NCBI GenBank assembly: GCA_022457065.1
Contig: JAJGBQ010000003.1
Span: 3,658,001 to 3,722,000 of the forward strand
Reading direction: 5' to 3'
DNA: 64,000 nucleotides
DNA from: Curvularia sp. ZM96
Lineage: Eukaryota > Ascomycota > Dothideomycetes > Pleosporales > Pleosporaceae
This document shows, piece by piece, positions 1-10,894 of the stretch. How positions within the stretch are numbered: the first letter of the stretch is position 1; each line of letters begins with the position of its first letter. The position numbers and the translations under genes are program-made. The notes under the pieces are model-generated. The model was not told the origin of the DNA. It ran no database searches and was given only the letters and a program-made list of their open reading frames with translations.

Positions 1-1305
1 GGACAAGAGCTGGAAGGCAATGCATCTTGGGCGTGTGTGCAGGAACATGGCAGTAGACATGTCTTGAAATTTTATATGTTTTAGAAAACGAGGTTGCGAT
101 CTGCGGGTTTAGTATATATTAGTTGGTCGGTTCGGTGTAATATAAAGGGTGTTCTCGAAACCGGTATTTTGCCGGGATATGAAGGAGACACTGGCGATCC
201 TAAGGGTCGGCTCGTCAATTCGCCTTGTTCTTATTGGAAGCTACAGCGCAGCAGTTGATTAATGTTTTAACATTCAAGTGTAGGAACGCCGATAGAATAC
301 TATTCATATCTTTCATCATGCCTTAGCGCGTTGGCGATTGTCTGGTGTACTTGTTGAGCGAACTTGATGATATACTATGTCAGTATGGACGATACATGCT
401 ACTTTGGTATTTTTTACTGTTCAATTGTGCTGTCAGACTCTGTCCAAAAATTCACTGTGGATAGTCTCTTGCAGTAATGTATAAGTTTCGCGTTCGCGCT
501 TGTCTGATTGATTCCGTTGTCCTCGACCTTATCAGATTATCACTTAATTGAGCTGTAACTTGTGCTTACGGACATAGGTCGCATAAAAACTGCAAGTATT
601 ACAACACTAACGGATTGGGCTCCTGCAGTTCATGTGGTACAGCCTTGCGGCATGCCCAGCCGTACCTACCGGCTCACGGCGTGATCAATGGAACAATACC
701 ACCAAAGTTCGTCTCCTCACAATTAGTAGCGTGCTTCTGATATTCCAATGAGCTCTTCATCATGGCTCGGATATTTGGGTATTTAAACGGTTTTCAGAAT
801 CATGCAACGTGCGCGGTTCGCACGAGGTAGGTATCCCAAATTACCCGCCGCCCTGGATGTGCCTCCCAAGTCATGTACACGAAAGGTCATTTCGACGGGT
901 TCGGACACTATTCATATTTGTAGCAGTGCTCGAATCGCGCCTCTTTCCATGTCAGCAACAATCGGATAGCTCTGCTGCGAGATGATTGGGTGAAATACTG
1001 CATCCTGAGCCTGCTGCGCCCCGCATTCTGCATGATGGCTGCCTTCAGCCTGCTAGCATTTTGACTCTTCTAATTTCCATTCCATTCCTCTAAGCTGATA
1101 CAACTGGTCGGCTTTGTTCAAGTTGCTGGAACTGACAGTGACTACCGCTTTTAGTTCCTCGTTATCCTCTTTGCAAATGAGCACTTAGTTAATACCTCTT
1201 GCTCTTCAGCTGCAAGGCCAAGCCCAAGCATGAAGCTCAGCCTTGCAACGTTTTGAACTACACGTCTTCGTTTTAAGTAATTTCAGCAAACCATATACGC
1301 CAACA
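1..1305. other. intergenic region upstream of HET gene
   Basis: About 1.3 kb with no reading frame that starts with ATG and looks protein-like on either strand. The sequence is fairly AT-rich with scattered short A/T runs. It probably holds the promoter and 5' leader of the HET-domain gene that starts at 1306. I see no repeat, tRNA or mobile-element signature. Confidence 0.6.
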
Positions 1306-3147
1306 ATGAGGCTGCTCAATACCAAAACGCTTGAGCTCACTTATTTTGTTGGCGACGCTCCGGAATATGCTATCCTGTCCCATCGATGGGAGGAAGAAGA
1401 GATTCTTTTCGAGGATGTTTCAAAGACCCCCCTAAGCAGTCCGGATAATCCCGCTAGATCAAAGCTTGGGTTTGCCAAAGTCATAGGCACTTGCGCCCTG
1501 GCGGCCAACGAGGGCTTCGAGTGGGTCTGGATCGACAGCTGCTGCATCGACAAGTCTAGTTCGGCGGAGCTACAAGAATCAATTAACTCAATGTTCCGAT
1601 GGTATCACCAGGCTCAGGTTTGCTACGCCTATCTTGCCGATGTCGCGGATGAGTATTCTGGTTGGAGTAAAGATTTTGAAAAGAGTCAATGGTTTACTCG
1701 TGGCTGGACACTCCAGGAGCTCCTAGCCCCATCCAACGTGGAGTTTTATTCGGCGGACTGGAGTCCTATCGGCACTAAGCTATGTCGAACGGAGTTACTC
1801 GCCTCTATTACAAGCATCGAGACAGAGGCTCTTGAGTTTGACTGGGGGACCAAAGAAGACAGCTTTTGCGCAGCGCAAAAGTTCTCCTGGGTCGCACATC
1901 GACGAGTCTCCAAGGCTGAAGATATCGCCTATTGCCTTTTTGGCCTGTTCAATGTCAACATGCCGCTTCTATATGGTGAAGGCCAAGAGAACGCCTTTCT
2001 TAGATTGCAACAAGCAATTTTCAAAGAAACCGCTGACCATACTTTATTCCTATTCGCTTGGACCCTACATACAAACCATACGCCTATGTTGTCGAATTGG
2101 ATTGAAAGATTTTGCAGAAGGTCTCACTGTTCGGGGTGTCGATCGCAAAAAGAGTGTTTTCCATCAAGCATACCCTATTCTGACCTTATTCGAAGTCCAG
2201 TACTGTCACAGCTCTCTGCCGAAGATGCCCACTACATCCGATTAGTGCAGCAGGGTGTTACGCTCAAGTTGCCTCTGTTGGAGTACAACTCTCCTAGTGC
2301 ATTCTGTACCGTTGCCAGGCGGTACAATTTCCAAAACAGATCTATCGCAATCCTTTTGCCTTGGTGTCGTCGTGGTCATGGAGATTCCCTTTTCGGGATT
2401 GTCCTTCAACAAATATCTGACTACGGCTACATTCGCTCTTGCACTGAGCCAGTTCTTCGGGACCCAGTTACTTTGGATCTTGAAAGTAGACCTTCAGCGT
2501 ATACTGTCTACAATAAATCAGCAGAAGACCCCTTCATTCGTCTTGGTCATCCTTTCTTGTTTTCAACACCAGTAATGAAGGTTGCTCATTTCCAATTCTC
2601 TAGTCAATCCTTGAAGCCGTTCGATTGGCGCTGCGACAATCAACGCAAGGTTTTGATTCAGACTAAGGCCAGAGCAAGCTTTCCATGTCCAGGACAACAG
2701 AACGACCGTTCTTTCATTACTATGTCTTTCCGAGATATGATTGACCAAGACATGGTTGGGACCATAAGATTATGGTACTCCATGAGCAAGATCGGACTAC
2801 ACGAGATCAGCTGTTCTCAGGGCCAGCGCTGCTTGGGTCGATGGGTAACAGATTATACCTGTCAACTGCGACGATACATGAGCGTCGTCGTTCCTATCGG
2901 CGAAAATGGATACAGTCTCAGGGTTGTTCTCCGCCGCATCTCGATTCCCGAACATATGTGGTCGAGTGTGGTTGGAGCAGAATATTTTGAATATTTGACC
3001 GACGGTCCAAAAATCCTGAGGATCAGAAAGCCTTACCAAATTCAAGCCGCATATCGCCTTTATGTCACTCATGTGCCCAAAGGGTCTCAACGAACCATTA
3101 CAAAGTCTGGACCACTTCCGCGAATTACAGACCGTACTGTTAGGTAA
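1306..3147 (+). CDS. HET-domain (heterokaryon incompatibility) protein
   Basis: Single-exon gene of 613 codons. The start is the ATG at 1306 (context caacaATG); the frame is open further upstream but only with a TTG. The N-terminal part carries the classic HET signature: YAILSHRW near residue 21, WVWIDSCCIDK near 72, and TRGWTLQELLAP near 131, followed by FGLFNVNMPLLYGEGQ. HET domains are fungal death-inducing modules related to TIR folds that act in vegetative incompatibility and possibly in defence against non-self. The C-terminal ~350 residues have no recognised domain. The ORF looks intact. It is not adjacent to an NLR or other incompatibility gene; the NLR in this window lies 43 kb away. 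Function is inferred from the family only. Confidence 0.88.
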   Translation: MRLLNTKTLELTYFVGDAPEYAILSHRWEEEEILFEDVSKTPLSSPDNPARSKLGFAKVIGTCALAANEGFEWVWIDSCCIDKSSSAELQESINSMFRWYHQAQVCYAYLADVADEYSGWSKDFEKSQWFTRGWTLQELLAPSNVEFYSADWSPIGTKLCRTELLASITSIETEALEFDWGTKEDSFCAAQKFSWVAHRRVSKAEDIAYCLFGLFNVNMPLLYGEGQENAFLRLQQAIFKETADHTLFLFAWTLHTNHTPMLSNWIERFCRRSHCSGCRSQKECFPSSIPYSDLIRSPVLSQLSAEDAHYIRLVQQGVTLKLPLLEYNSPSAFCTVARRYNFQNRSIAILLPWCRRGHGDSLFGIVLQQISDYGYIRSCTEPVLRDPVTLDLESRPSAYTVYNKSAEDPFIRLGHPFLFSTPVMKVAHFQFSSQSLKPFDWRCDNQRKVLIQTKARASFPCPGQQNDRSFITMSFRDMIDQDMVGTIRLWYSMSKIGLHEISCSQGQRCLGRWVTDYTCQLRRYMSVVVPIGENGYSLRVVLRRISIPEHMWSSVVGAEYFEYLTDGPKILRIRKPYQIQAAYRLYVTHVPKGSQRTITKSGPLPRITDRTVR

Positions 3148-3789
3148 CTCATTGATTTAATTGATTAATTCTCAGTTAAATCAGTAAATTCAGCTGGATT
3201 GAATTTTCCTAAGTCTATCAGTCACACGTAACGAGTGATGATTTGTTCAGCATGAGTAGGAAGGACAGTCGGAAGTCTAGAAAATGAGAATGTACACACA
3301 TATTTATCAAGGCGATCTTTTTTACAATAGTTGCTCTTTTCAGACACATTAGTACTACATAGAGAAGAGAGAGATACTACAGTATAAGCCGCAGACCCAA
3401 GTTGAAAGATCCACCCAAACATTCCTACATGAGTCGCGAACAGCAGAAAAACTTACTCGCGTTATATTTCTCCTTATTTAATACGCTCCTTTTCAACAAG
3501 AAATGCGCAAATTCACAAACCAAACGTGACACATGTTGCCCACACTACGCAACATTATGTGCAAGAACCCGTCCCTGTCCGCCGTAACAGGAAACATGAA
3601 AGTGGACGTGAGAGTTGTAAAAAAAAAAGATAGATTCGACATCCGACACTAAGCCCATCATTGATTTGAGGGCATGGGTTTCATTCACCCATTTATACTA
3701 CAGTGCAATACGCCCATCAATGCATCCATATATACGCCAGCATGTTTTGCTGAATGTTATGGAAAAGAAAAGAAAATAGAGTATAGATT
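3148..3789. other. intergenic region, two convergent 3' ends
   Basis: About 640 bp between the stop codons of the HET gene and the Dus2-like gene, which converge here. It is AT-rich with an A-run near 3620 and probably contains both 3' UTRs. No coding signal is seen. Confidence 0.6.
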
Positions 3790-5142
3790 TTACACGCTCA
3801 AAGCAGCTGGTGCCAGAATCTCCTGAGGCTGGATAGCAGCAGCGGCTTCTGGTTCAGCATTCACTTCTGGTACTTTGACACGCTTCGCCTCTGGTTCCTC
3901 TGCGTCCCTTTCTTTCCTCTTTTCTCCCTGTTCTTTGGCGCCCTCTTCGGGTTTGTTCGCCGCTTCCTTCACTCTCGCTCGCTTTGACGCTCTTGATTCG
4001 CTTATGGGTATGCCGAGATGCTCATCTACAGTTTGTGCTTGTTGAAGCAAGTCATCTACCTTGTCCAGGCCAAGCGCTTTGATAACATCCGTGTAGCATT
4101 TCGACTTGTTCATGGCTGCATACGCCTTCTCCTTCCCTGGAATCATCTGGCCGAGGAGATATTTGGTGTTGCCCCATCTGTTCTCGACTTGCAGCGCAAA
4201 GCGCATATATTCTGTGACAACGGTTTTCCACTGTGAACGCCACTCGTGGGGACCACCCTCGGCTTCGGGACGGAAACAGCTGGGGTTCTTTTCGGCTTCG
4301 GTGGCGATCATGGCGCCGTCAACGTTGAACTCCTCCATGAGCTTGAGGGCCTCGGTGCGAGAGGTCACATCGCCGTTCATGACGCATGCGACACCGGCTT
4401 CCCTACATATTTCTCCGATCATCTTGAGTTGGTCTCTTATCGCTCGTTCTCGAGGTCGCATGGGTGTGGTGCGGCAGTGTACAGTGAGACCGGTAATGCC
4501 AGTGCGGACGAGTCGCTTCACAAGGGCTGCAGTGTCTTCTGGAAGATCTAAGATGCGTATCTTAACACTGATACCAATCTCAAATGGCTTTCCTACTTCT
4601 TCGACAAGCCTTGTCAGAATGTCGCAGAGCAAGTCTGGTGTTCTTAGCAGCGCCGCGCCCATGCCACCAGAGGTGGAGAATGGCTTAGGGCAGCCAGAGT
4701 TGACATCAATGCCTGCAACATCGGCTGCTACAATCTTGGCTGCTTGAACTGCCAGCTCAGGGTTTGCTGTGCCAATCTGGTAGATGAGCTTTCCCTTCTC
4801 AAGCTCTGGGTGTATGCGGTATATGACGCTCTCGCGGAGATCGGGGTCGAGGGTTGGGTTCTTGATCTTGGAGGTCGGCAGGCGGGTGAATTCTAGCGTT
4901 GAGGTATGTGGGTTGAAGCGCCTTGTGGTTCCAATTATGGCGCGATCGATGGTCTCTGGACCCCATACCAGGTCTGCGCCGTACTTCAGCGCCAGCAGTC
5001 GAGAGGGGAGTTCACCGGAGCGCACCATTGGCGCGAGGACCACTTTGCCGCGGTAGTCGACGCCATTCTTGGGGATGGGCACCCGTGCGGGCTCGGAGGA
5101 GGCCATGGCTCGTGTTATTGTTCGGAAGAGGGTTCGTAGCAT
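3790..5142 (-). CDS. DUS2: tRNA-dihydrouridine(20) synthase, Dus2-like
   Basis: Intact 450-residue single-exon gene. The FMN-dependent Dus TIM barrel is clear: KVVLAPMVRSGELP at residues 33-46, IGTANPELA near 123, and VNSGCPKPFSTSGGMGAAL around Cys151, the expected catalytic cysteine that protonates uridine. HCRTTPMRPRERA and VMNGDV motifs follow. Dus2 (yeast Smm1) reduces uridine 20 in the tRNA D-loop using NADPH. The last ~90 residues are charged and low-complexity with KR-rich patches, which could act in nuclear or RNA association. Two in-frame ATGs lie 12 codons apart: M1 gives a basic, Ser/Thr/Leu N-terminus like a mitochondrial presequence, while M13 (5106) has the better context (gagccATGG). 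The gene converges with the HET gene. Confidence 0.92.
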   Translation of the reverse strand: MLRTLFRTITRAMASSEPARVPIPKNGVDYRGKVVLAPMVRSGELPSRLLALKYGADLVWGPETIDRAIIGTTRRFNPHTSTLEFTRLPTSKIKNPTLDPDLRESVIYRIHPELEKGKLIYQIGTANPELAVQAAKIVAADVAGIDVNSGCPKPFSTSGGMGAALLRTPDLLCDILTRLVEEVGKPFEIGISVKIRILDLPEDTAALVKRLVRTGITGLTVHCRTTPMRPRERAIRDQLKMIGEICREAGVACVMNGDVTSRTEALKLMEEFNVDGAMIATEAEKNPSCFRPEAEGGPHEWRSQWKTVVTEYMRFALQVENRWGNTKYLLGQMIPGKEKAYAAMNKSKCYTDVIKALGLDKVDDLLQQAQTVDEHLGIPISESRASKRARVKEAANKPEEGAKEQGEKRKERDAEEPEAKRVKVPEVNAEPEAAAAIQPQEILAPAALSV

Positions 5143-5386
5143 AACATGCCTTAACCTGGCGAGGTTTGCTTAGAGTGAGTGCGCGGGGATTTCACCATCG
5201 GCGGCGGCCGCCATCTAAAAGTTGCGTGCAAGGGCCATGCCGAGGGGCTAGTTAGCACTAGTCACAAAACTTATCGATTGCGAGGCATTTGGGTCAGCAA
5301 TTGACTATTCTATCACACGTCTATTACTGTAGACCCCATTAATTGCATTAAATGCTTTGCTAACAGAAACCAAACAGATACAACCC

Positions 5387-6542
5387 CTATAGTCTTGCCT
5401 TGACAGCCTCGGGGTCTGCTACTTGTACAAGGGTTTTGCCTGCAGGCCGTTAGTATTTAGGTCCGGCTGCACGTGACCATGTGTACGCGAAACTTACCAG
5501 TATTCTTGCCTGCGAATAGTGCAACCAGCGCTTCTTCTGCCTTGTTGATGCCCCCCTTGTAGATTGTTTCTTTTCGCTTGAGCTTGCCCTCAGATATCCA
5601 TTGCGCGAGCTCTTTCCTAGCCTCGGGATACCTCTTCGCAAAATCGAAGACAACGAAACCTTGCATGCGGATACGCATGGTGATGATCATTAGGTAGTTC
5701 TTGCATATGCATGTTAGCTTCGTTGCAGCCTTTGAATTTTATTGACATACCTTGAGGCCCTGTGTCTGCTTCTTGTTGTAATCCGAGATGCCGCCGCACA
5801 TGACGAACCTGGCGAAAGGCTTCGCTCGACCCAGCGCCATATCGAGAATCTCTCCACCAACGTTATCAAAGTAGACGTCGATCAATCCTTTCGTAGCAGC
5901 CGTAAATTTTTTCGCAAACTCAGGGTCCTTGTAGTTCAACGCATCATCGAAGCCAAGCTCTTCCTTGAGCCAAGCCACCTTGCTGTCCTCGCCTGCAATG
6001 CCCAGCACCCTCGCACCTTTGAGCTTCGCAATCTGCCCAACAACGCTGCCTGTAGCACCAGCCGCGCCGCTGACAACGACAAAATCCCCCTTCTTGACCT
6101 GACCGATCTCAAGAAGACCAAAGTATGCTGTGAGGCCGGTGATTCCCAAAACCCCAAGCTCGTCAGTGGGCACAGTGCCTTGCGGAAGGTCTAGCGGTTC
6201 GATACCCTTGTTGTCCTTGAGAACGGCATACTCGGCCCATCCGCACATTGCCTTTGCATATGTTCCTACAGGGTACTTCTTGCTCTTGCTTGCGACGATG
6301 AGACCAATACCTTGGCAGCGCATCACCGCGCCAATCTCAACAGGCGGAAGATAAGTCCCGGTTGGGTTGAGCCACTCGCGCGAGGCAGGATCGATTGATA
6401 GATAGAGGGTCTGGAAGATGACCTGGCCATCTTTGAGCGATGATGCAGATGGAACCTCGTGCTGTTTAGTTGTGAAGGTCTTTCCAGCTACAATACCATC
6501 CTGTGGCCGCTCAGCAAGGTGGATTGACGTATACGACGGCAT
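5387..6542 (-). CDS. NADP-dependent MDR oxidoreductase (zinc-less, alkenal/prostaglandin reductase type)
   Basis: Three exons: 5751-6542, 5498-5699 and 5387-5439 (introns 5700-5750 and 5440-5497), 348 residues. Frames agree across both junctions. The N-terminal GroES-like half contains LYLSIDPASREWL and a GAVMRCQGIG segment. The Rossmann half has the glycine motif VSGAAGATGSVVGQ at about 158-171, then VYFDNVGGEILD and a C-terminal NYLMI...GFVVFD stretch. This is the pattern of medium-chain reductases that act on alpha,beta-unsaturated ketones and aldehydes (leukotriene B4 12-hydroxydehydrogenase/ CurA-like family). The zinc-binding Cys/His set of alcohol dehydrogenases is absent. The natural substrate cannot be told from sequence. 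The stop at 5387 lies about 245 bp from the start of the Dus2-like gene. Confidence 0.88.
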
Positions 6543-7171
6543 CTTGATTGTTCGGACACGATATCAATGAATGACAGTGGTGCGATTTGTATTTATCTGT
6601 GCAGTCTCAAGTCCAGAGATAACAGCCTATGTTTGCGAAAAGAGGAGACGGAAAAGAAGAATTAACGGAACAAGGGGAAGACAAGTTGGTTGAAAGCAGA
6701 ATGCTGGCGTTATGTTTGAAGATGGCATCTGCACAGATCACCCCAGACCGACGCCGGGTTGCTGGGGGTTGCGGAGAAAGATACCGAGGTTCGGTCGGTG
6801 GTTTCCTATTCCAAAGGCTTGGTGCATGCCCCGGCCAGAGAACTCGCACCTAGTAGGACCCTAAAGCCCGGTAGCAAAAACAATCTCACAGAGGGTTAAA
6901 AAATATTTATTAGGCTTGAAGGATTATGTGTAAAAAATCAGCGATGCATGAATTTGTATTCATCGCACACAATGCGCGCTTCTTGAGAAAGACCAGCGTG
7001 ACGCTCTCAACCCAGCGAAACTATACTCTGTAATACCCTGCGTACTTCGAGGTTTATAGTAATCCTCAAATCCACTTTTCGAAGACACCCATGTCCATCT
7101 AGGTCTTCGATTTGCCAAAGTTGCAAATATATAACCGTGGCTGTACGCTGTAGGGTCATCAAGTAGTGTCA
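6543..7171. other. intergenic region
   Basis: About 630 bp between the start of the MDR gene and the stop of the Rpc25 gene, both on the minus strand. It likely contains the MDR promoter and the Rpc25 3' UTR. Short frames here lack ATG starts or homology-like composition. Confidence 0.55.
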
Positions 7172-8083
7172 TCATTCTTCTGCGCCATCCATCTCAACGT
7201 CTTCTTCCTCACCTTCCTCTCCACCCTCAGCCCACCACAATGTCGGGCCCAGACCTGGCTGGGCCATTGAACCCTATTCTTTTGGTTAGCTACGCCCTCG
7301 ACCGGTGAGCCCTAGGACTTACAATAACTCTCCAGGCTGTCGGTCGCTCTTCAATGATGTCGCCTTTCTCGTCTTTCTCCACAATCGTTGGTCGCTGATC
7401 GAACCATTCCTCATGTTCTACTCTGAACAAGACTGGCTCTCCCTTGTCGAAAAAGAGTTCGGTGCCTTCAGAGTTCCATACCCAGACATTTTCTGCTTGA
7501 GAGAATGACGAGTTCTCTGGAAGATTTTGATAAGGAATGAAGACCTCTGAGGTGAACTCGAGATCAATAATAATGCCCTCTTCGTTGGAAGTCTTGATGC
7601 GCCCATAGATGATCTCACCGCGAAATGGACGGAAGACGGTCATTCGGAACTCGACTGCAATTTAGGTAAGCATAAGTCCGGTGGTGGTAGTATGATAGCG
7701 CACCATTGACATTGACGAGACCTGTACCATGGCCGATCAGGCCCTCGGAAGCTGACAGCAGATCCCACATACAAAGGCAAAGGCCAATGTTGGGAATGAT
7801 TCTATTACTATATTTGTCGTTGATGACATCCTTAATGGCTTGCGCGCTGGGTTTCTCAAAGTCCTGCGGCTTGATTTGAATCAGGTCTTGAATCGTGGTC
7901 TAGGAATAGATTAGTATCTGCTCTACGAAAAAAAAAATGGTAAAAATGACTGAAATTGGCATGCGAAGATAGCGGTGCAACGTTAATGATGTTGATGCTT
8001 TGAAAATTTCGGCACTCTATGGGAGACCCGTCACAGATTTTGGCAAGTCATGCGAGACAAGTACAACTTACGAGTATGAACAT
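7172..8083 (-). CDS. RPC25: DNA-directed RNA polymerase III subunit Rpc25 (RPC8)
   Basis: Four exons: 8072-8083 (only four codons), 7704-7899, 7323-7654 and 7172-7273, giving 213 residues, the usual length (yeast Rpc25 is 212). The N-terminus MFIL/TTIQDLIQI and the RPB7-like segment GLCLCMWDLLSASEG are typical, followed by the S1-like OB-fold (VEFRMTVFRPFRGEIIYGRI, residues ~70-90). The C-terminus LGPTLWWAEGG plus an acidic tail is also typical. Rpc25 pairs with Rpc17 in the stalk of RNA polymerase III, needed for initiation at tRNA and 5S genes. The tiny first exon and three introns of 49 nt (two) and 172 nt mean that single-frame scanning finds only the OB-fold exon. Splice phases agree at all three junctions. 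Confidence 0.9.
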
Positions 8084-8386
8084 GGTCGCGACTTTGGAGG
8101 CTTCATGGATTTAGGTGTAATGAGCGCTCGTCAGCTATGCATTGTGATTTGGTGGAGAGAGTCAGAGATGAGAGTTGCGCTTTGAGTGATGGTTAGCGTG
8201 GAGCTAGCAGTATCGATAAGAACTTTTTGGCGTGCTTTAGATCACCGAGGCGCGTCGCATCTCCTGCTGCGACCGACTACTCATATTTTCTTCGCGAATC
8301 CTATTGCGCCCCGTTTCCCAGATACCCCAACCACCGCCATGAATTGAAATCTACTTCTTATAATAATCAATTGTATTTAAAGCACG
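8084..8386. promoter_or_regulatory. bidirectional promoter between RPC25 and NUFIP1-like gene
   Basis: A 303-bp spacer separates two divergent start codons (8083 minus, 8387 plus). Both neighbours serve RNA machinery (tRNA/5S transcription and box C/D snoRNP assembly), so co-regulation is plausible, but I see no specific operator. Confidence 0.5.
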
Positions 8387-9832
8387 ATGGCGTTCAGATT
8401 TCCGCCTCCTCCACCACCGCCGCCTAAGGCTACGTCGAACGAGCAATCATACGCAAGCCAACGAGGAGGCCATAACCGTGGAGGAAACGAAAGAGGACGC
8501 GGAAGAGGAGGTAACCAGAACAGAGGTGGCGGCAGTCTCAGCTCTGCAAGTAGTACGAGGGGCGGACACGGGCAGAATCGCGGGCGAGGAGATGCGCGTG
8601 GCCGAGGTCAAAGAGGAGGGTATCAGAATAACAGAGGCGGCAGACACCATACGGCTGACTCTAATGCTGGCCATACCGATCCTTCGCTCTCCAGCAATGC
8701 AACAACATATGATCTTATCAGCTCGAATACCCCCGGGCCATACCCACCACCACCACCATCGACACAGAGTCAAACCGGTCAAAAACGAAAGTTTACGGAT
8801 CGGAATGGCGATTCACAACCGCGAAAGAATACGCCGCAACAAAGCTCGAAGCCACCTCGAGCTAAGGCGGCTGTACCCCCACAAGTGCCCAGTTTTGGCT
8901 TTTCGTTACCGCTGCCGCCGCCGGTCGCAAAACCTGATAATAAGAAGCGCAAAGTCACCCTGGGGCTCTCGGAACAGGTTGCGCAGGATGAAGGCAGCGA
9001 CGAAGAGGACATTGATGAAGAGGCTGCCTTCTCTGAGAAGTTGAAAGGTGGTGGGTTTGCTTTTGAGCACGACGGGGAAACCATCAGCATACAAACAGGG
9101 GCTGAGGTCGCGGCATGGATCAAGGATCGCAGGAATAACTTCCCAACACAGAAGAGAATAATGGAGAAGCAGGAAGAAGCAGCGCGGAAGCGTATGGCCG
9201 AGCTTGATTTTCTGCGCAGGATAAAAGGAAAACCGCCAAAAGAGACAGAACCAGAAAACAGCACTCAAGCTCAGCCGAGCAAGGGTAATGATGAGATTAA
9301 ACAGGATAGCGTGAAGCAAGAAGTTGAAAAAAAGAGACGAGATGAACTCGCTACATTGCGAAAGAAGTTACACGAGAGCATGGTAAAGAAGCAATCAGTT
9401 CCAGCTGTGGTAGACCTTGGTGTGGGATATGACAGCGAAACTGAGTCGGATGAGGAGAGCTCCGTCCTCTCCGAGTCGTCTGTTGTCTCAAGCTCGGAGG
9501 AATCAGAATCTGACTCCGAGTCTGATTCGGAGGAGGACAATGAGGCACCAGAAACCACCTCGTCGAAAATTGCTCCACCACCCATAAACGTCCCGCCTGC
9601 TCCACCAGCAGTTCCGCGGACAGAAACTAAGAATAACAAGGTGTGCACGAATTGGCAACGAAACGGAAGATGCCCTTATTTCAGCAAATGCAAATACCAA
9701 CACCCGCCACGGGAGGAGAACAACAAGCTTCCAGGGCTATACGAGCGCATGGTGGAGCAAGAGCTCGCCAAAGCGGACCAGCTAGCACTTGACGCAATCA
9801 AGTATTTGGGACAAAATGGATTCCTCGGGTAA
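8387..9832 (+). CDS. NUFIP1/Rsa1-like box C/D snoRNP assembly factor with CCCH zinc finger
   Basis: Intact single exon, 481 residues, ATG context cacgATGgc. The first ~90 residues are a poly-proline stretch followed by an RGG-rich region typical of RNA binding and arginine methylation. Residues about 235-280 contain the NUFIP1 conserved block (AEVAAWIKDRRNNFPT then a basic helix), the element that contacts Snu13/15.5K in NUFIP1/Rsa1. A long acidic serine tract (~350-385) follows. Near the C-terminus (~419-437) is a perfect C-x8-C-x5-C-x3-H finger. NUFIP1/Rsa1 scaffolds box C/D snoRNPs with R2TP chaperones. The stop is only 28 bp from the stop of the convergent cupin gene, so their 3' UTRs must overlap. 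Confidence 0.82.
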   Translation: MAFRFPPPPPPPPKATSNEQSYASQRGGHNRGGNERGRGRGGNQNRGGGSLSSASSTRGGHGQNRGRGDARGRGQRGGYQNNRGGRHHTADSNAGHTDPSLSSNATTYDLISSNTPGPYPPPPPSTQSQTGQKRKFTDRNGDSQPRKNTPQQSSKPPRAKAAVPPQVPSFGFSLPLPPPVAKPDNKKRKVTLGLSEQVAQDEGSDEEDIDEEAAFSEKLKGGGFAFEHDGETISIQTGAEVAAWIKDRRNNFPTQKRIMEKQEEAARKRMAELDFLRRIKGKPPKETEPENSTQAQPSKGNDEIKQDSVKQEVEKKRRDELATLRKKLHESMVKKQSVPAVVDLGVGYDSETESDEESSVLSESSVVSSSEESESDSESDSEEDNEAPETTSSKIAPPPINVPPAPPAVPRTETKNNKVCTNWQRNGRCPYFSKCKYQHPPREENNKLPGLYERMVEQELAKADQLALDAIKYLGQNGFLG

Positions 9833-9860
9833 GGATGCAGATGGAGTGACGTGGTAGAGA

Positions 9861-10195
9861 TTATTCTCCAATGACATAAGTACACCCTTCGTTGCCTACC
9901 CAGACTTCGTGCATCTTGTGTGCATCGACATCCCATCTTGCGCCGGGGCCAACAGTCTCTCGCTTGGCATCTGGCTCGTCAGGATAGGTGTATGTCAGGG
10001 AGCCATCGAGGACAAGATGTGTCGTTTTGCCGCTGTGCTTGTGTGGCGCATAGTGCGCATTCCTAGTCAAGAGTCAAGCAGGGCTCGTGAACAAAACATA
10101 GTAATCTAAGCTTACGGGCTATCTGTCCATGTGAAGACATGGTTGAAACCCCAAGAACGGACTTCGCTCTCTGCTTCTTTCCGGGACTTCGCCAT
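9861..10195 (-). CDS. small cupin-domain protein
   Basis: Two exons (10116-10195 and 9861-10062; intron 10063-10115), 93 residues. After the splice the protein reads ...VFTWTDSP/NAHYAPHKHSGKTTHLV..., with cupin motif 1 (HYAPHKHSGKTTHLVLDGSL) and motif 2 (VDAHKMHEVWVGNEGCTYV). His residues in both motifs could bind a metal. Single-domain cupins of this size are common in fungi and bacteria and their substrates are mostly unknown. The product is inferred as cytosolic because no signal peptide is visible. Start ATG at 10195 is the first in-frame methionine of exon 1. Confidence 0.82.
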
Positions 10196-10894
10196 GGTGA
10201 TTGTACTGTATATTCTATGTTAAGAATGAGCGAGGTGGGACGAATGGGACGTTATGTTTCGGGGCCGTTGGACCCTGACATCCGTCTCGGGTGACGTCGA
10301 TGAAGCTTGGCGAGCCGACGGTTGAACGGCAGCTAGCAATGCACGCAACGCAAACAGGGCATTGTTCCTCTCTCCCAAGTAACAGTCTAATGCAGCAACT
10401 ATTCAATGCCGCGTGGCATTTATCCACACGTACGAGCCCTTGTTCTGTGCCCCACCAGTTGGATCATCAAACGCCGATGCGGCAGCCAAGGCAGGCTCGA
10501 GCTGAGGACATGAGGCCATTGCATCGACGCCTGCCTGCAAGTATATTGCCAGCCGTCTCCTTTCTCTTGTTATAGCACACCGCTACCATACCTGGCATCC
10601 TGGGACATTCATATCAGTACCTTTAACTTCGACAAACAACCACCAAATCTCCCTAAGGTATGTTATGCATGATTCAGGCAACACATGCGACCAAACTTGA
10701 GAGGGAAGCGCTGACGCGGTGCAAGACAGCTGGGCTACCTGCAGTCAGCAATCTCCCAAGCATCCACTAGCTATTAAACAACCCCACGCCGCTACGACCT
10801 CACGCTTCCATTCTCAGCCTTACGCCAATTGGCCGTACTTACGATCCCTTTCCCGCTGCTATCGTCGCACTCCCGATAGCCCCCATACGACACG
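10196..10894. other. divergent promoter region (cupin / PLC)
   Basis: About 700 bp between divergent start codons. The part upstream of the PLC gene is C/T- and CA-rich, as is common in fungal 5' leaders. No protein-like frame is seen. Confidence 0.5.
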
